Of a stretch of DNA of 64,000 nt, positions 1-9,756 are shown one piece after another. Every line of letters begins with the position of its first letter. The first letter of the stretch is position 1. Origin of the DNA: Chitinasiproducens palmae (GTDB lineage: Bacteria; Pseudomonadota; Gammaproteobacteria; Burkholderiales; Burkholderiaceae); NCBI RefSeq assembly GCF_900095735.1, contig NZ_FNLO01000017.1, positions 1 to 64,000 of the forward strand, given 5' to 3'. The notes under the pieces were generated by a model. That model searched no databases and was not told the origin of the DNA. It worked only from the letters and a program-made list of their open reading frames with translations. The translations under genes and the position numbers were made by a program.

Positions 1-81
1 CGGGGTTGCCGGGGTTGCCGGGGTTGCCGGGGTTGCCGGGGTTGCCGGGGTTGCCGGGGTTGCCGGGGTTGCCGGGGTTGC
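1..81. repeat. 9-bp tandem repeat, nine copies
   Basis: Nine perfect head-to-tail copies of CGGGGTTGC fill the left edge, and the array may extend beyond the window. No gene reads through it convincingly. It is one of many short tandem arrays in this window. Confidence 0.95.
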
Positions 82-1456
82 GATCGCTTCCGACCGTTCG
101 ATCGATTCGGCCTGCCGTTTCAGCCAACGGTCAAGGCTAGGCGTGCACGACGAGGCGGCGTACTTGTCGGCGCCCTGTGCCTCGTACGACGCCTGTCTCG
201 CGCTTCGCCTGATGTAAGCCTGCCGGGCCGCTCGCCTTCCTGCGCCAGGACGCGGCGCGACGTCAGCGTGAGACACGCTGGCATCCGCGGTGACTTAGCG
301 TAATAGGAGCGCACGTACTCTGGTGATCGTCCGGACTCGCCTCTTGCCGACCACGCGTGCACCGCGCTGCCGTGCCTCAGCTTGGGACTGACGGCGCAGA
401 CGCCGCGAACCTGGTGCGATCTGACGGGGATCGGAAGCGCTGGCGCAACGGTCGCGCAGTGATCGCACGCGGCCGATCGACGTGATCGTGCACGACGCAT
501 TGCAATGAACGGTGCTCGAGGCACATCTCGATCGGATGCCGTATCCAACCCCGTTGCCCCTGACCGCAATCAAGCAAGGGACCGGGCGATGGCGATGCCG
601 GCACCTGCCGCAGAGGTAGGTGCGGCCGTGCTGCCAACACTCGTGCAAAAACGCAATGCTAACGGCGCCCCCTTGAACAGCGGTGCATCGATGCGTGCCA
701 GATCGCGCTCAGTGTTCGCGCAAGGCATGGCGCGCCGTTCGCCGGCCCTGTAGGAAGGTCCGCCAGGAAGGTCCGCCGCGTATCTGTCGCGGCGAGCAAC
801 GGCTGGTCCACCGAGCATTGCCGTCCGTCGGATGGTCCACCGCCGATGACAAAGAATTTGAGACGCGGCACTGCTATTGGGCGCGAGGACGCAGCAGGTG
901 GCGCTTGACGTCCCGATGCCACGACCTGCGGGAAATCGGGCCATGCAGAGGGCTGGCCGTGGCCACTCTTGGGCCGTGACCAGGGCCAAGCTTGGCTCAA
1001 AGACGAGAGTACCTTGCGGGGCATAGGCTGCAACGGGCCTGCGCGTCGAAGCCTAGTCCTGCGCCCCGGCGTCCTCGACTTGCCCCACTTCCTGACAGGC
1101 ATTCCCAAGCGCGAGGTGCGAAGCGCTTTCTCGGCCGGTCGCTGGCCGCGGCCACGCTGCCGCGACTGCTCGCCCGCTCCAACGACTGGCGTTCCAATGT
1201 CTGGCGTACTGAGGACTCGGGCACTGAGGACTCGGGCACTGAGGACTCGGGCACTGACCACGCGCGCACTGACCACGCGCGCACGGACGACACGGGCACG
1301 GACGCCGCGATCCCAACCGCCGCCCCGCCAGCGGCTCCTACTCGGCGTAGGAAATATCGAGCGCCACGATCCGCTCCGCTAATATCAGCGGCGGCCGGTT
1401 GCCATCGCTTGAACCGCGAAGCCGGCGGCAAGGCCGGACCGTAGTCAGGCAGCGAG
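82..1456. other. Gene-poor, repeat-bearing region downstream of phaR
   Basis: About 1.4 kb with no recognisable gene. The open frames on both strands are short, Arg/Ala/Ser-rich, mutually overlapping and resemble no family I know, as expected of random high-GC sequence. It holds a 13-bp direct repeat (AGGAAGGTCCGCC, twice near 751-776) and the 15-bp array at 1208-1312. In related genomes a conserved gene often follows phaR, so this may be decayed or expanded spacer. Confidence 0.6.
1208..1312. repeat. 15-bp tandem repeat, about seven copies in two sub-types
   Basis: Three copies of ACTGAGGACTCGGGC are followed by two of ACTGACCACGCGCGC and two degenerate ACGGACG-type units, all in 15-bp register. 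The period would keep a reading frame open (giving SVPES- and SVRAW-like peptide repeats on the minus strand), but no start site or known protein is associated with it. Confidence 0.9.
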
Positions 1457-2311
1457 TCAGCCTTTCCCGTTGCGCCCGGCACGAGCATTGCCGGCTGTCC
1501 GCCCGCCCGATTCGCTTTTTGACTTGGCCGGCTCGCTCTGTTGTTCGCCTTGGACGCGACGGTTTGGGTCGCCGGGCGCAGTGCCCGCTGCTGGTTCCAC
1601 CGGGTCGGGCGCATCGCCGCGCGCTCGGCCACCGTCGCCTTCCCCGACTGCATCGGGCGGCACTACATCCGCCTCGGCCGCTTCGACCGCCTCGGCTGCC
1701 TCATCAGCGTCGTCGGCCGGCGCGTCGGGGTCGGGTGCTTCATCCGCCTGCGGCTGATGGCCCGGCGAAGCGGTCGCATCCGCAGGCGCACTTGCCGAGC
1801 CGAAGCCGAACCCGGGCGCGAAGCCGCCGAACAGACGCTGCGACTGCGCCTGCATCTGTTCGATCATCTGGCGCGACTGATCCATGTAGCTCGTCATCAG
1901 CGTCTGCATGGCGGGCGGCTGCCCACGCAGCATCTGCGACCAAGCATCCGTGGTCCCCGCGGACGGCATCTGCCCGGCCAGGCGCTCTTGCATCTCGACG
2001 AAGAACTGCATGTTCTTCTCGAGATAAGCACCCATCATCCCCTGCATCGCATGACCATAGAACCGGATCATCTGCGCAAGCATGGCACTGGACAACATTG
2101 GCATGCCGCCGGCCTCTTCTTCCAGAATGATCTGGAGCAGGATGCTGCGCGTCAGGTCGTCGCCGCTCTTCGCGTCGACGACGACGAACGGATGCGCGGC
2201 AATCACCAACTGCTTTACGTCGGTCAGCGTGATGTAGCTGCTGGTCGCCGTATCGTACAAGCGTCGGTTCGGATACTTCTTGATCAGTCGTTGCGAAGCT
2301 TGTGCTGCCAT
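1457..2311 (-). CDS. phaR: PhaR, polyhydroxyalkanoate synthesis regulator, with long C-terminal extension
   Basis: The N-terminal half is the PHA accumulation regulator DNA-binding domain: the family signature IKKYPNRRLYDT lies at about residues 10-21, followed by the PHB-accumulation regulatory domain to about residue 115. Family members bind PHA granules and DNA and repress phasin and pha genes until polymer forms. At 284 aa it is roughly 90-100 residues longer than typical PhaR. The extra part is an Ala/Asp/Glu/Pro-rich acidic stretch ending in a basic Lys/Arg/Gly tail, probably disordered. It is the last gene of phaC-phaA-phaB-phaR, 78 bp after phaB. Confidence 0.93.
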   Translation of the reverse strand: MAAQASQRLIKKYPNRRLYDTATSSYITLTDVKQLVIAAHPFVVVDAKSGDDLTRSILLQIILEEEAGGMPMLSSAMLAQMIRFYGHAMQGMMGAYLEKNMQFFVEMQERLAGQMPSAGTTDAWSQMLRGQPPAMQTLMTSYMDQSRQMIEQMQAQSQRLFGGFAPGFGFGSASAPADATASPGHQPQADEAPDPDAPADDADEAAEAVEAAEADVVPPDAVGEGDGGRARGDAPDPVEPAAGTAPGDPNRRVQGEQQSEPAKSKSESGGRTAGNARAGRNGKG

Positions 2312-2354
2312 CCGTTTTCCTGTGATGCGGCGCGCCGGAATGGGCGCCAGCGGC

Positions 2355-2378
2355 CGGTGGCCTTCGCGGCGGCCACCG
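2355..2378 (-). other. Hairpin between phaB and phaR
   Basis: A perfect 8-bp inverted repeat (CGGTGGCC / GGCCACCG) with an 8-nt loop lies between the phaB stop and the phaR start. No T-tract follows on the minus strand, so it is not a canonical terminator. It could protect the upstream mRNA or partly uncouple phaR expression. Confidence 0.4.
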
Positions 2379-2389
2379 ACGAAAGGCGG

Positions 2390-3133
2390 TCAACCCATAT
2401 GCAGGCCGCCGTTCAAAGAAAAGTCCGCGCCCGTCGAAAAGCCGGAGGCCTCCGAAGCCAACCAGCCGACGATGGACGCGATTTCCTCCGGCCGCCCGAG
2501 ACGCTTGACCGGAATCGTGGCAACGATCTTCTCCAGCACGTCCGGACGGATGCCGCGCACCATGTCCGTGCCGATGTATCCCGGCGACACTGTGTTCACG
2601 GTGACCCCGCGGGTCGCGACTTCCTGCGCCAGGGCCATCGTGAAGCCATGGATCCCTGCCTTTGCAGTTGAATAATTGGTCTGGCCGAACTGGCCTTTCT
2701 GCCCATTCACCGACGAAATGTTGATGATCCGACCGTAGCCACGGTCGACCATGCCGTCGATGACCTGCTTGGTCACGTTGAATAGACTGGTCAGGTTCGT
2801 GTCGATGACCGCGGTCCAATCGGCATGCGTCATCCGCCGGAAAATCACGTCACGGGTGATACCGGCGTTGTTCACGAGCACGTCGACCTCGCCCACTTCC
2901 GCCTTTACCTTGTCGAAGGCAGCCTTGGTCGAATCCCAATCGCCGACGTTGCCTTCGGAAGCAACGAAGTCGAAACCCTGGGCACGCTGATCGGCCAGCC
3001 AGCTGTCGCGGCGCGGCGAGTTGGGGCCGCAACCGGCGACGACGCGATATCCGTCGCGATGCAGGTGCTGGCAGATCGCAGTGCCGATGCCGCCCATTCC
3101 GCCAGTCACATAGGCGATGCGTTGCTGGTTCAT
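2390..3133 (-). CDS. phaB: Acetoacetyl-CoA reductase PhaB
   Basis: A 247-aa classical short-chain dehydrogenase of the NADPH-dependent acetoacetyl-CoA reductase family, which makes (R)-3-hydroxybutyryl-CoA, the monomer for PHB. It shows the glycine-rich nucleotide motif GGMGGIG (11-17), NNAG (88-91), catalytic Ser at 140/141, Tyr154 and Lys158 (YSTAK), and full family length. The ATG is preceded by a strong GGGGGAG ribosome-binding site. It lies 44 bp after phaA in the same operon, so the complete acetyl-CoA-to-PHB pathway is encoded here. Confidence 0.97.
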   Translation of the reverse strand: MNQQRIAYVTGGMGGIGTAICQHLHRDGYRVVAGCGPNSPRRDSWLADQRAQGFDFVASEGNVGDWDSTKAAFDKVKAEVGEVDVLVNNAGITRDVIFRRMTHADWTAVIDTNLTSLFNVTKQVIDGMVDRGYGRIINISSVNGQKGQFGQTNYSTAKAGIHGFTMALAQEVATRGVTVNTVSPGYIGTDMVRGIRPDVLEKIVATIPVKRLGRPEEIASIVGWLASEASGFSTGADFSLNGGLHMG

Positions 3134-3177
3134 TCTCCCCCCTTTCTCGTTTTCGGCGCCGCGTCAGCGTGCCGGGT

Positions 3178-4356
3178 TCAGCGTTCCAATGCCATGGCGA
3201 CGCCCATGCCACCACCAATGCACAGCGAAGCAAGCCCACGCTTTGCTTCACGGCGTTTCATTTCGTAAAGCAAGGTGACCAGGATGCGGCAGCCGGACGC
3301 GCCGATCGGATGGCCGAGCGCGATCGCGCCGCCGTTTACATTGGCTTTCGACGTGTCCCAGCCCATCTGCTGATGGACGGCGATCGCTTGCGCGGCGAAC
3401 GCTTCGTTGATTTCCATCAGATCGAGATCTTCCGGTCGCCAGCCGGCACGCTCCAGACACCGACGCGACGCCGGCACCGGCCCCATGCCCATCACCGCCG
3501 GATTGACGCCTGCGTTGGCATACGCGCGGATCGTCGCCAGCGGCGTCAGCCCCAGGGATTCGGCGCGCTCACGCGACATCACGACCACCGCGGCGGCGCC
3601 GTCGTTGATTCCAGATGCATTTGCCGCGGTTACCGTGCCTTCCTTCGCAAATGCAGGCTTCATCGCGGCGAGCGTTTCAGCCACGACGCCATGCCGGACG
3701 AATTCGTCATGCGAGAAGCGCAGGGCCTCGCCTTTCTTCTGCGGGATCTCGATAGGAACGATCTCTTCGTCGAAGCGCCCACTCTTCTGCGCGGCCTCCG
3801 CCTTGTTCTGCGAGTCGGCTGCGAAGCGATCCTGTGCCTCGCGCGTCACGCCGTATTCCTTCGCGACGTTCTCGGCCGTGACGCCCATGTGGTAACGGTT
3901 GAAGATGTCGAACAAACCGTCGTGGATCATCGTGTCGACAAGCTTGCCATCGCCCATCCGGATGCCATCACGCGAGTTCATCAACACGTGCGGCGAAGCG
4001 CTCATGTTCTCCTGGCCACCCGCCACGATCACGTCGGCCTGCTCCAACGCAATGGCCTGGGCGGCGAGCATCACGGCCTTCAACCCGGAGCCACAGACCT
4101 TGTTGATCGTCATCGCAGGCACGCTGACATCCAGGCCGGCGGCAAGCGTCGCCTGCCGCGCCGGGTTCTGACCCGCGCCGGCCGTCAGCACCTGACCGAA
4201 GATGACCTCATCGACATCCGTCGCCGGCACGCCACCGCGCGCCAATGCCTCGCGGATCACTGCCGCGCCCAGCTCGGGCGCCGCCACCTTGGCCAGGCTG
4301 CCACCGAAACGGCCAATCGCAGTCCGCGCCGCCGAAACAATCACAACTTCTTTCAT
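3178..4356 (-). CDS. phaA: Acetyl-CoA acetyltransferase (beta-ketothiolase) PhaA
   Basis: Condenses two acetyl-CoA to acetoacetyl-CoA, the first PHB step. The protein has the thiolase I fold markers: nucleophilic Cys88 in KVCGSG, the GHPIGASG histidine motif, and the C-terminal CIGGGMG with the second catalytic cysteine. I start it at the ATG giving MKEVVIVSAAR (392 aa, standard length). The ATG 12 bp upstream would place the GGGGGGAG ribosome-binding site inside the gene. It lies 48 bp after phaC. Confidence 0.97.
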   Translation of the reverse strand: MKEVVIVSAARTAIGRFGGSLAKVAAPELGAAVIREALARGGVPATDVDEVIFGQVLTAGAGQNPARQATLAAGLDVSVPAMTINKVCGSGLKAVMLAAQAIALEQADVIVAGGQENMSASPHVLMNSRDGIRMGDGKLVDTMIHDGLFDIFNRYHMGVTAENVAKEYGVTREAQDRFAADSQNKAEAAQKSGRFDEEIVPIEIPQKKGEALRFSHDEFVRHGVVAETLAAMKPAFAKEGTVTAANASGINDGAAAVVVMSRERAESLGLTPLATIRAYANAGVNPAVMGMGPVPASRRCLERAGWRPEDLDLMEINEAFAAQAIAVHQQMGWDTSKANVNGGAIALGHPIGASGCRILVTLLYEMKRREAKRGLASLCIGGGMGVAMALER

Positions 4357-4404
4357 CACTCCCCCCATTGAATTCGTTTGGCCGACCTGTGCGCCTCGTA
4401 CTGC

Positions 4405-6078
4405 TCAGGCCGGCTCGGCCACGTAGCGCCCGGGCGCGGGCTCGATCGGCTCATAGCCCGCTGCGCCAAGCGACTCGCGCGCCGGCACTTCGCCGCCGCC
4501 GTGTTGGCCCAGCCACGCATGCCATGCGGGCCACCAACTGCCCGCGGCTCGGGTTGCCTGGCCGAGCCACGCGTCGGCCGATGCGTCGGCAGCCGCCGAT
4601 GGCGCCGCCCAATAATGGCGCTTGTTCGCAGCCGGCGGGTTGATCACGCCCGCGATGTGGCCCGAGGCGCCCAGCAGGAAGGTACTCTCCCCGCCGAGCA
4701 GCTGCCGAGACGCATAGGCGGTCTGCCACGGCACGATATGATCCTCGCGCGAGGCAAAGATGAACGCCGGACAGCGTATCCGGCCAAAGTCCACCGGCAC
4801 GCCACATACCTCCAACGCATCCGGCTCCCTCAGGCGATTCTCCAGATAAGTATGACGCAGATACCAGCCGAACATCGCGCCGGGTAAATTCGTACTGTCC
4901 GCGTTCCAGTACAACAGATCGAATGCGGGCGGCGTCTTGCCGAGCAGGTAATTATCGATGACAAACGGCCAGACGAGATCGTTGGGACGCAGCATCGAGA
5001 ATGTCCGCGCGAATTCGGTACCGCGCATCAGACCTGGCTTGGGCGCGAGCGAACCGATCGTGCGCTCGCGCATCGAGACATGGTCCTCGTCGATGAAAAC
5101 GTCGAGAACACCGGTGTCGGCAAAGTCGAGCATCGTGGTGAGCAACGTGATCGACTCGCACGGCTGTTCGCCGCGCGCAGCGGCGACGGCTGCGGCAGTG
5201 GCGAGCAAGGTGCCGCCCACGCAGAAGCCCATCGCGTTGACGGTGTCGGATGCGCTGATCGCGCGTGTCGCATCGATTGCTGCCAGAACGCCGTCGCCGA
5301 TGTAGTCGTCCCAACTGAGGCCGGCCAACGATTCGTCGGGGTTGCGCCAGGACACCATGAAGACCTGGAACCCTGCCTCCAGTGCGCCGCGGACCAGCGA
5401 GTTCTTCGGCTGCAGGTCGAGAATGTAGAACTTGTTGATGCACGGCGGCACGATGATCAGCGGGCGTGCCTGGACGGACGGCGTGACCGGACGATATTGG
5501 ATCAACTGAAACAGGCGGTTCTCGTACACCACCGCGCCCGGCGTGACCGCCAGTGATTCGCCCACCTTGAACGGGGTCGGATCGACCTGAAGAATCTGTC
5601 CGTTGGCCGCATCGCTCAGCCATTGGCCGATACCCTTGCGAAGCGTCTCGCCCTCGCTCTCGACCAGCGCCTGCATTGCGCGTGGGTTGGTCATCAAGAA
5701 ATTGCTCGGTGCCGCCGCCGCGGTCCACTGCTCGACCATGAAGCGGATGCGCTCTCGCTGCTTGCGCCCCCCCTCCACCGCATCGGCCAACGCATGCAGG
5801 TAACGGCTGTTGAGCAGGTAGATTGCGGCAATGCCGGCCGAGCCGGGCTGCGCCTGCCAGGCGGTATCGACGAAGCGCTTGTCATCGAACCCTGACGGCA
5901 CCTCGCCACGCGCGAGAGCCGCGTTGAGCGCCGCGAAGTCCCGGGCGTACGAGGCCTGCAGCGCCGCCAGCCGCTCTGGATCGATCAGATTTTCCAGATC
6001 GCCGCCAAAGGACAGCAGGTGCGCCGGCTGCGCCGCGGCTGGCGCTTGGGTATCGTGGTCTGCAGTGGTGGTTGACAT
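4405..6078 (-). CDS. phaC: Class I poly(R)-hydroxyalkanoate synthase PhaC
   Basis: Polymerises (R)-3-hydroxyacyl-CoA into PHA at the granule surface. The 557-aa protein has the N-terminal PhaC domain and the alpha/beta-hydrolase core with the modified lipase box GFCVGG (nucleophile Cys286). Asp446 (in SREDHIVPW) and His474 (in SGHIAG) complete the triad; the Asp-His spacing equals that of the Cupriavidus enzyme. The frame is open for 35 more codons upstream, but the ATG giving MSTTTADHD fits family length. First gene of phaC-phaA-phaB-phaR. Confidence 0.96.
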   Translation of the reverse strand: MSTTTADHDTQAPAAAQPAHLLSFGGDLENLIDPERLAALQASYARDFAALNAALARGEVPSGFDDKRFVDTAWQAQPGSAGIAAIYLLNSRYLHALADAVEGGRKQRERIRFMVEQWTAAAAPSNFLMTNPRAMQALVESEGETLRKGIGQWLSDAANGQILQVDPTPFKVGESLAVTPGAVVYENRLFQLIQYRPVTPSVQARPLIIVPPCINKFYILDLQPKNSLVRGALEAGFQVFMVSWRNPDESLAGLSWDDYIGDGVLAAIDATRAISASDTVNAMGFCVGGTLLATAAAVAAARGEQPCESITLLTTMLDFADTGVLDVFIDEDHVSMRERTIGSLAPKPGLMRGTEFARTFSMLRPNDLVWPFVIDNYLLGKTPPAFDLLYWNADSTNLPGAMFGWYLRHTYLENRLREPDALEVCGVPVDFGRIRCPAFIFASREDHIVPWQTAYASRQLLGGESTFLLGASGHIAGVINPPAANKRHYWAAPSAAADASADAWLGQATRAAGSWWPAWHAWLGQHGGGEVPARESLGAAGYEPIEPAPGRYVAEPA

Positions 6079-6955
6079 GGTGGACTCGATTCCTTGCGCA
6101 GCGCGTGGCCGGACGTGACTTGAGATGGCGTAGCGTGGCGTGAGCATCACCCGCAGCGGCGCCGCGACGATACAAGGCTGCACAGATACAACTCTGCGAC
6201 AACCTGAGGCCGCCGAGCCGCATCGTCAGTCAGTCGTGCATGCATCGATGACGCGCATGCTGTTCGAGCGTCGACGACACACTGGTAAAACTGCCATGCC
6301 GAGCCGACCGAAACAGTGCGCCGGCACTCACGCCGCCACTAACGCTTCTACTCCACGCTTACGCTACCGCTCCACGCTTCGGCTCATTTTTGCCCGCGCG
6401 ATCTACCCTGTCAACGCATCTTCTGAGGCATAGGCCATCTGGACGACTGCCTTGGCGTGCGTCCTAGGGTTTTCCTTAGCATTGCTTTGCAGCGGCTTGC
6501 CGATGGTCGAAGGTCCTGCCGCAGGCACCGCCGCGCCAGGCAATGCGTGCTTCGGCCCAGGATCTGCAGGGTCAGGATATGCAGGTCAGGTGGCGCGGCA
6601 ATCGGCAAGGCGCAAGGCGATATGGCGATATGGCGATTAGGCGCCAGTTGCCTGGTCGGCGCGCGAGGCGTGATGTACCGATCCCTGAACAAGCGTCGGA
6701 AAGCGGTCGCGCTCAACGCTCTTACGCCAGGCAATCGGATCGAACAGCACGCGGTGCGGCGAAAACGTATGGCGCAAGCGTTCGAGCAACAGTCCTGCAT
6801 GATCCGAGACAGCGGCGCCAACGGAGCCGGGCCGGGCATCGTCCCCCGTGATCGAGGGCGACGAGGCGCCCGCCAAACTCGGCGCCGAAATCTTCATAAC
6901 TGACAGGTAGGCAACCATCTGTCCGCGACAGAAATCGCAGCGCTGCTGCGTCGGA
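6079..6955. other. Intergenic region upstream of the pha operon
   Basis: About 880 bp between the end of pgeF and the start of phaC, both on the minus strand. It must contain the phaC promoter, but no strong consensus -35/-10 pair is visible. Short overlapping frames on both strands look non-coding. A weak 6-bp hairpin (CGCAGC / GCTGCG, 6936-6950) just after the pgeF stop, followed by ATTTC on the minus strand, may be a poor terminator. Confidence 0.5.
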
Positions 6956-7852
6956 TCAAGCCAGCCAGATCGCGGCCGCCATGCGGCCAGTGCGCCCGTC
7001 TCGACGATAGGAATAGAAGCGTGGCTCCGAGACCGTGCAAAATCCGCCGCCCGAGACGTCCTCGATGCCCTTGCGCAGCAGTCGGAGGCGGGCCAGCCGG
7101 TACAGATCGCAGAAGTATTTGCCGTCTCGTTGGCCCGGCTGAAACGCAGCGAGCGTCTCGGCCTGCTCATGCGCTTGCGCGCGTGCAAGGAACTGCTCGC
7201 GCACTTCCGCACCCACCTCGAATGCCTGCGGACCGATGGCGGGGCCCAACCATGCCACGACGTCGTCGTGAGCCGCCGGAACGCTTCCGGTCGCCGTCCG
7301 ACGCAGCGCGTCGACCGCGCGCTCGATCACGCCATCGGCCAGGCCGCGCCACCCCGCGTGCGCGGCCCCCACCGCTCTGCCGGCGCGGTCGGCGAGCAAT
7401 ACCGGCAGACAATCGGCCACCATCACCACACAGCACGCCGCCGGGTCGTCGGTCACGCTGGCGTCGGCGCGTGCCGTTGCGCCAGCCGCGGCGAGCGCGG
7501 CGTCCATGCAATCGACGGCTGCGTCGGCGCTTGCATGGACGACCTCCGATCCATGCACCTGCTCCAGCCATGCGATGTTTCGACCGTGACCGACATAGGC
7601 GCTGAAACGCGCGCGGTTATTCGCCACATGCGTGCGGTCGTCGCCGACGTGATACGCCAGGTTTAGCCCGTCGCCGGTCGTGCGCGTCGCTCCTGCCGAC
7701 GTGCCTCGCCCGGCGTCGAATGGCGCAGTGCTGACGCCACCTGCGCGCGTGGTGAAGACGGCCCGAACGCGGGCCGGCGGCTGCCAGTCCGGAATCAGGC
7801 ATTCCGACGCATCCAGCGGCGTGACGTCGGCTGGAACGTGATCGATGCCCAT
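6956..7852 (-). CDS. pgeF: Purine nucleoside phosphorylase YfiH/PgeF family (polyphenol oxidase / laccase-domain) protein
   Basis: A 298-aa cytoplasmic protein of the YfiH (DUF152, 'multicopper polyphenol oxidase') family. Members act as purine nucleoside phosphorylases/adenosine deaminases, and E. coli PgeF affects cell-wall precursor fidelity. Visible signatures are the QVHG motif, the VADCLPVLLAD block with the conserved cysteine and HAGWRGL, the metal-site residues of the family. The ATG overlaps the upstream rluD stop as TGATG, so the two are translationally coupled. This rluD-pgeF pairing is common in proteobacteria. Confidence 0.9.
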   Translation of the reverse strand: MGIDHVPADVTPLDASECLIPDWQPPARVRAVFTTRAGGVSTAPFDAGRGTSAGATRTTGDGLNLAYHVGDDRTHVANNRARFSAYVGHGRNIAWLEQVHGSEVVHASADAAVDCMDAALAAAGATARADASVTDDPAACCVVMVADCLPVLLADRAGRAVGAAHAGWRGLADGVIERAVDALRRTATGSVPAAHDDVVAWLGPAIGPQAFEVGAEVREQFLARAQAHEQAETLAAFQPGQRDGKYFCDLYRLARLRLLRKGIEDVSGGGFCTVSEPRFYSYRRDGRTGRMAAAIWLA

Positions 7853-9048
7853 CAGCGCAGGTCTCCAAGCGGCGGGAGCGAGAGATCGCTCGCATCGGCG
7901 GCGGACACAATGTCGTCCGGCAGCGCCGACGTCCAGTGGACCGTTTCGCCGCTGACCGGATCCTGTAACGCCAAGCGCCACGCGTGCAGCGCCTGGCGCG
8001 CGATTGGCGACGCCGCGCCGGCACCTGGCAGACCTCGCATGTATAGCGTGTCGCCCAGTAACGGATGGCCAATATGACGGCAATGGACGCGGATCTGATG
8101 GGTCCGGCCGGTTTCGAGATCGCAGCGAAGCGCGGCGACCGGTCGTCCGCGCCAGGCGCCATAGGCGACCGTCTCGAAGTGCGTGCGGGCCGGCTTGCCA
8201 GCCTGTCCTTCGACAACCGCCATGCGCAGCCGATCGCGGCTGTCACGGCCAATCGGCGCATCGATGGTGCCGTGAGACGGCGGCTTGCCCCACACCAACG
8301 CGAGGTACTGGCGTTTCACCGTACGCGCTTGCAACTGCCGGACGAGATCAGTCTGCGCCTGCAGGGTACGCGCGACCACGATCAAGCCGGACGTGTCCTT
8401 GTCGAGCCGGTGCACGATGCCGGCGCGCGGCAATGCAGCCGCCGCATCGCCATAGCGATGCAACAGGCCGTTGAGCAGCGTGCCGGACCAATTGCCGGCA
8501 CCGGGGTGGACGACCAACCCTGCTGGCTTGTCGATCACCGCCAGTGCATCGTTCTCGAAAACCACCTCCAGCGAAACCGGCTCCGGTCGGAACGCCTGCT
8601 GATCGGCCCCGAGTGTCGGTCGAACCACGATGGTCGCACCTTCAATCGGCGTGTCCCGTTTGCCGGCGACGCGGCCGTCGATCTCTACGCGCCCCGCCTC
8701 CAGCCAGTCCTGAAGTCGACTGCGGGAATATTCGGTGAAGAGACGTGCAAGCACTTTGTCCAGGCGGTGACCCGCCCATTCGTTCGGCACCTGCGCCCGG
8801 ATGGGCGACGCTTCGACGCTTGCTGTAGCAGCCGCCTCGTCGTCCTCGTCAAGATCACCGCCCGGCGGCGCTATACCCAAGACCCCGCTTGTGACGGCTT
8901 CGCTGTCTGCAACTGCCGCGTCACGAGGCCCGGCAATCGCCGGGTCCGGGGCGTTCGAATGCAGGCCGGATGCCGCGTATGGCGACACCGTGGCTGGGTC
9001 GGCGAGCACCGATGGGCGGGCAGTCGACGAAGGAGAAGTGCTTTTCAT
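7852..9048 (-). CDS. rluD: 23S rRNA pseudouridine(1911/1915/1917) synthase RluD
   Basis: Isomerises uridines in helix 69 of 23S rRNA. It has an S4 RNA-binding domain ([13 protein letters not shown] onwards) followed by the RluA-type catalytic domain with the HRLDKDTSG motif containing the catalytic Asp. The first roughly 85 residues are an Ala/Ser/Pro/Asp-rich low-complexity extension absent from E. coli RluD. I prefer the ATG at 9048 (398 aa); an in-frame TTG 9 bp upstream is possible. Coupled to pgeF by a TGATG overlap. Confidence 0.93.
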   Translation of the reverse strand: MKSTSPSSTARPSVLADPATVSPYAASGLHSNAPDPAIAGPRDAAVADSEAVTSGVLGIAPPGGDLDEDDEAAATASVEASPIRAQVPNEWAGHRLDKVLARLFTEYSRSRLQDWLEAGRVEIDGRVAGKRDTPIEGATIVVRPTLGADQQAFRPEPVSLEVVFENDALAVIDKPAGLVVHPGAGNWSGTLLNGLLHRYGDAAAALPRAGIVHRLDKDTSGLIVVARTLQAQTDLVRQLQARTVKRQYLALVWGKPPSHGTIDAPIGRDSRDRLRMAVVEGQAGKPARTHFETVAYGAWRGRPVAALRCDLETGRTHQIRVHCRHIGHPLLGDTLYMRGLPGAGAASPIARQALHAWRLALQDPVSGETVHWTSALPDDIVSAADASDLSLPPLGDLR

Positions 9049-9709
9049 GACGAACAACGTTTGGATGGTGCGCGGCGCTGGCTACCCGAGGCTACCTGCA
9101 CAGGCAGTTGGCGCCCGGCAGGTCCGGCCGTCCGATGGCTGGGAACAAGACCGCAGACTACACGCACGCAGCGCAATTCGGAACCCGGCCATACGTCCGG
9201 CACGCCGAGCGCGCGATCGATGCATCGGTTGCACCTTGCGGCGGACGCGCGCGGGCAGCAAAACCGGACAGGACCGGTGGCGTCGATGCGCGCGTGATAT
9301 GGCGCCGACGGCGGTCGAAAGCACGGACCGTCAAGCGATGGTCGCGGCATCGGAGCGGTGCAACGCTCCTAGCCCCATCTTCCCGCCCAACGCAGTCTGG
9401 CGGAGGGGCGCGAGCGCCGAGTCATCTCGCCAGCATCGCAGCGAATCTTCCCGGCGTCGGTGCGTCGGTGCGTCGGTGCGTCGGTGCGTCGGTGCGTCGG
9501 TGCGTCGGTACGTCGGTACGTCGGTACGTCGAGGCGCCTAGCGCGCGGCGGAACCCACCCAGTTGACGTGTCGCAGGGCGCCGGGACCGGGACGCGGCGA
9601 CACGTTGGCAGGGTCGCGACAGCGCTACCTCGCAGTTGCCGGCGCCGATAATGAACGGCCAGCTTCACTTATCCCATACGGGCTACGTCGGCGCGGCGGG
9701 CGCTTAGGC
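9049..9709. other. Divergent intergenic region rluD-bamD
   Basis: About 660 bp between the divergent genes rluD and bamD. Apart from the 8-bp tandem array at 9456-9527 and the bamD -10 box at the right edge, I see no gene. The open frames here are Arg-rich with no family resemblance, and several exist only because of the repeats. Confidence 0.6.
9456..9527. repeat. 8-bp tandem repeat, nine copies (six GTCGGTGC plus three GTCGGTAC)
   Basis: Six copies of GTCGGTGC are followed by three of GTCGGTAC and a degenerate GTCGAGGC. The period is not a multiple of three, so copy-number change would shift any frame, consistent with a non-coding position. The block structure suggests one unit mutated and then re-amplified. 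It lies about 230 bp upstream of bamD. Confidence 0.95.
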
Positions 9710-9715
9710 TATAAT
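9710..9715 (+). promoter_or_regulatory. Sigma-70 -10 box for bamD
   Basis: A consensus TATAAT lies 41 bp upstream of the bamD ATG in otherwise GC-rich sequence. No good -35 match is evident at 16-18 bp spacing. Confidence 0.55.
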
Positions 9716-9756
9716 CGCCCGCTGCACGTGCCCCGACGACCGACGTTCCAGACGAC

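Noticed and set aside
659-1653. Minus-strand frames over the 15-bp repeat as a repeat protein gene
   Set aside because: Openness is produced by the repeat and high GC; two frames give different repeat peptides, and neither has a start signal or homology I can recognise.
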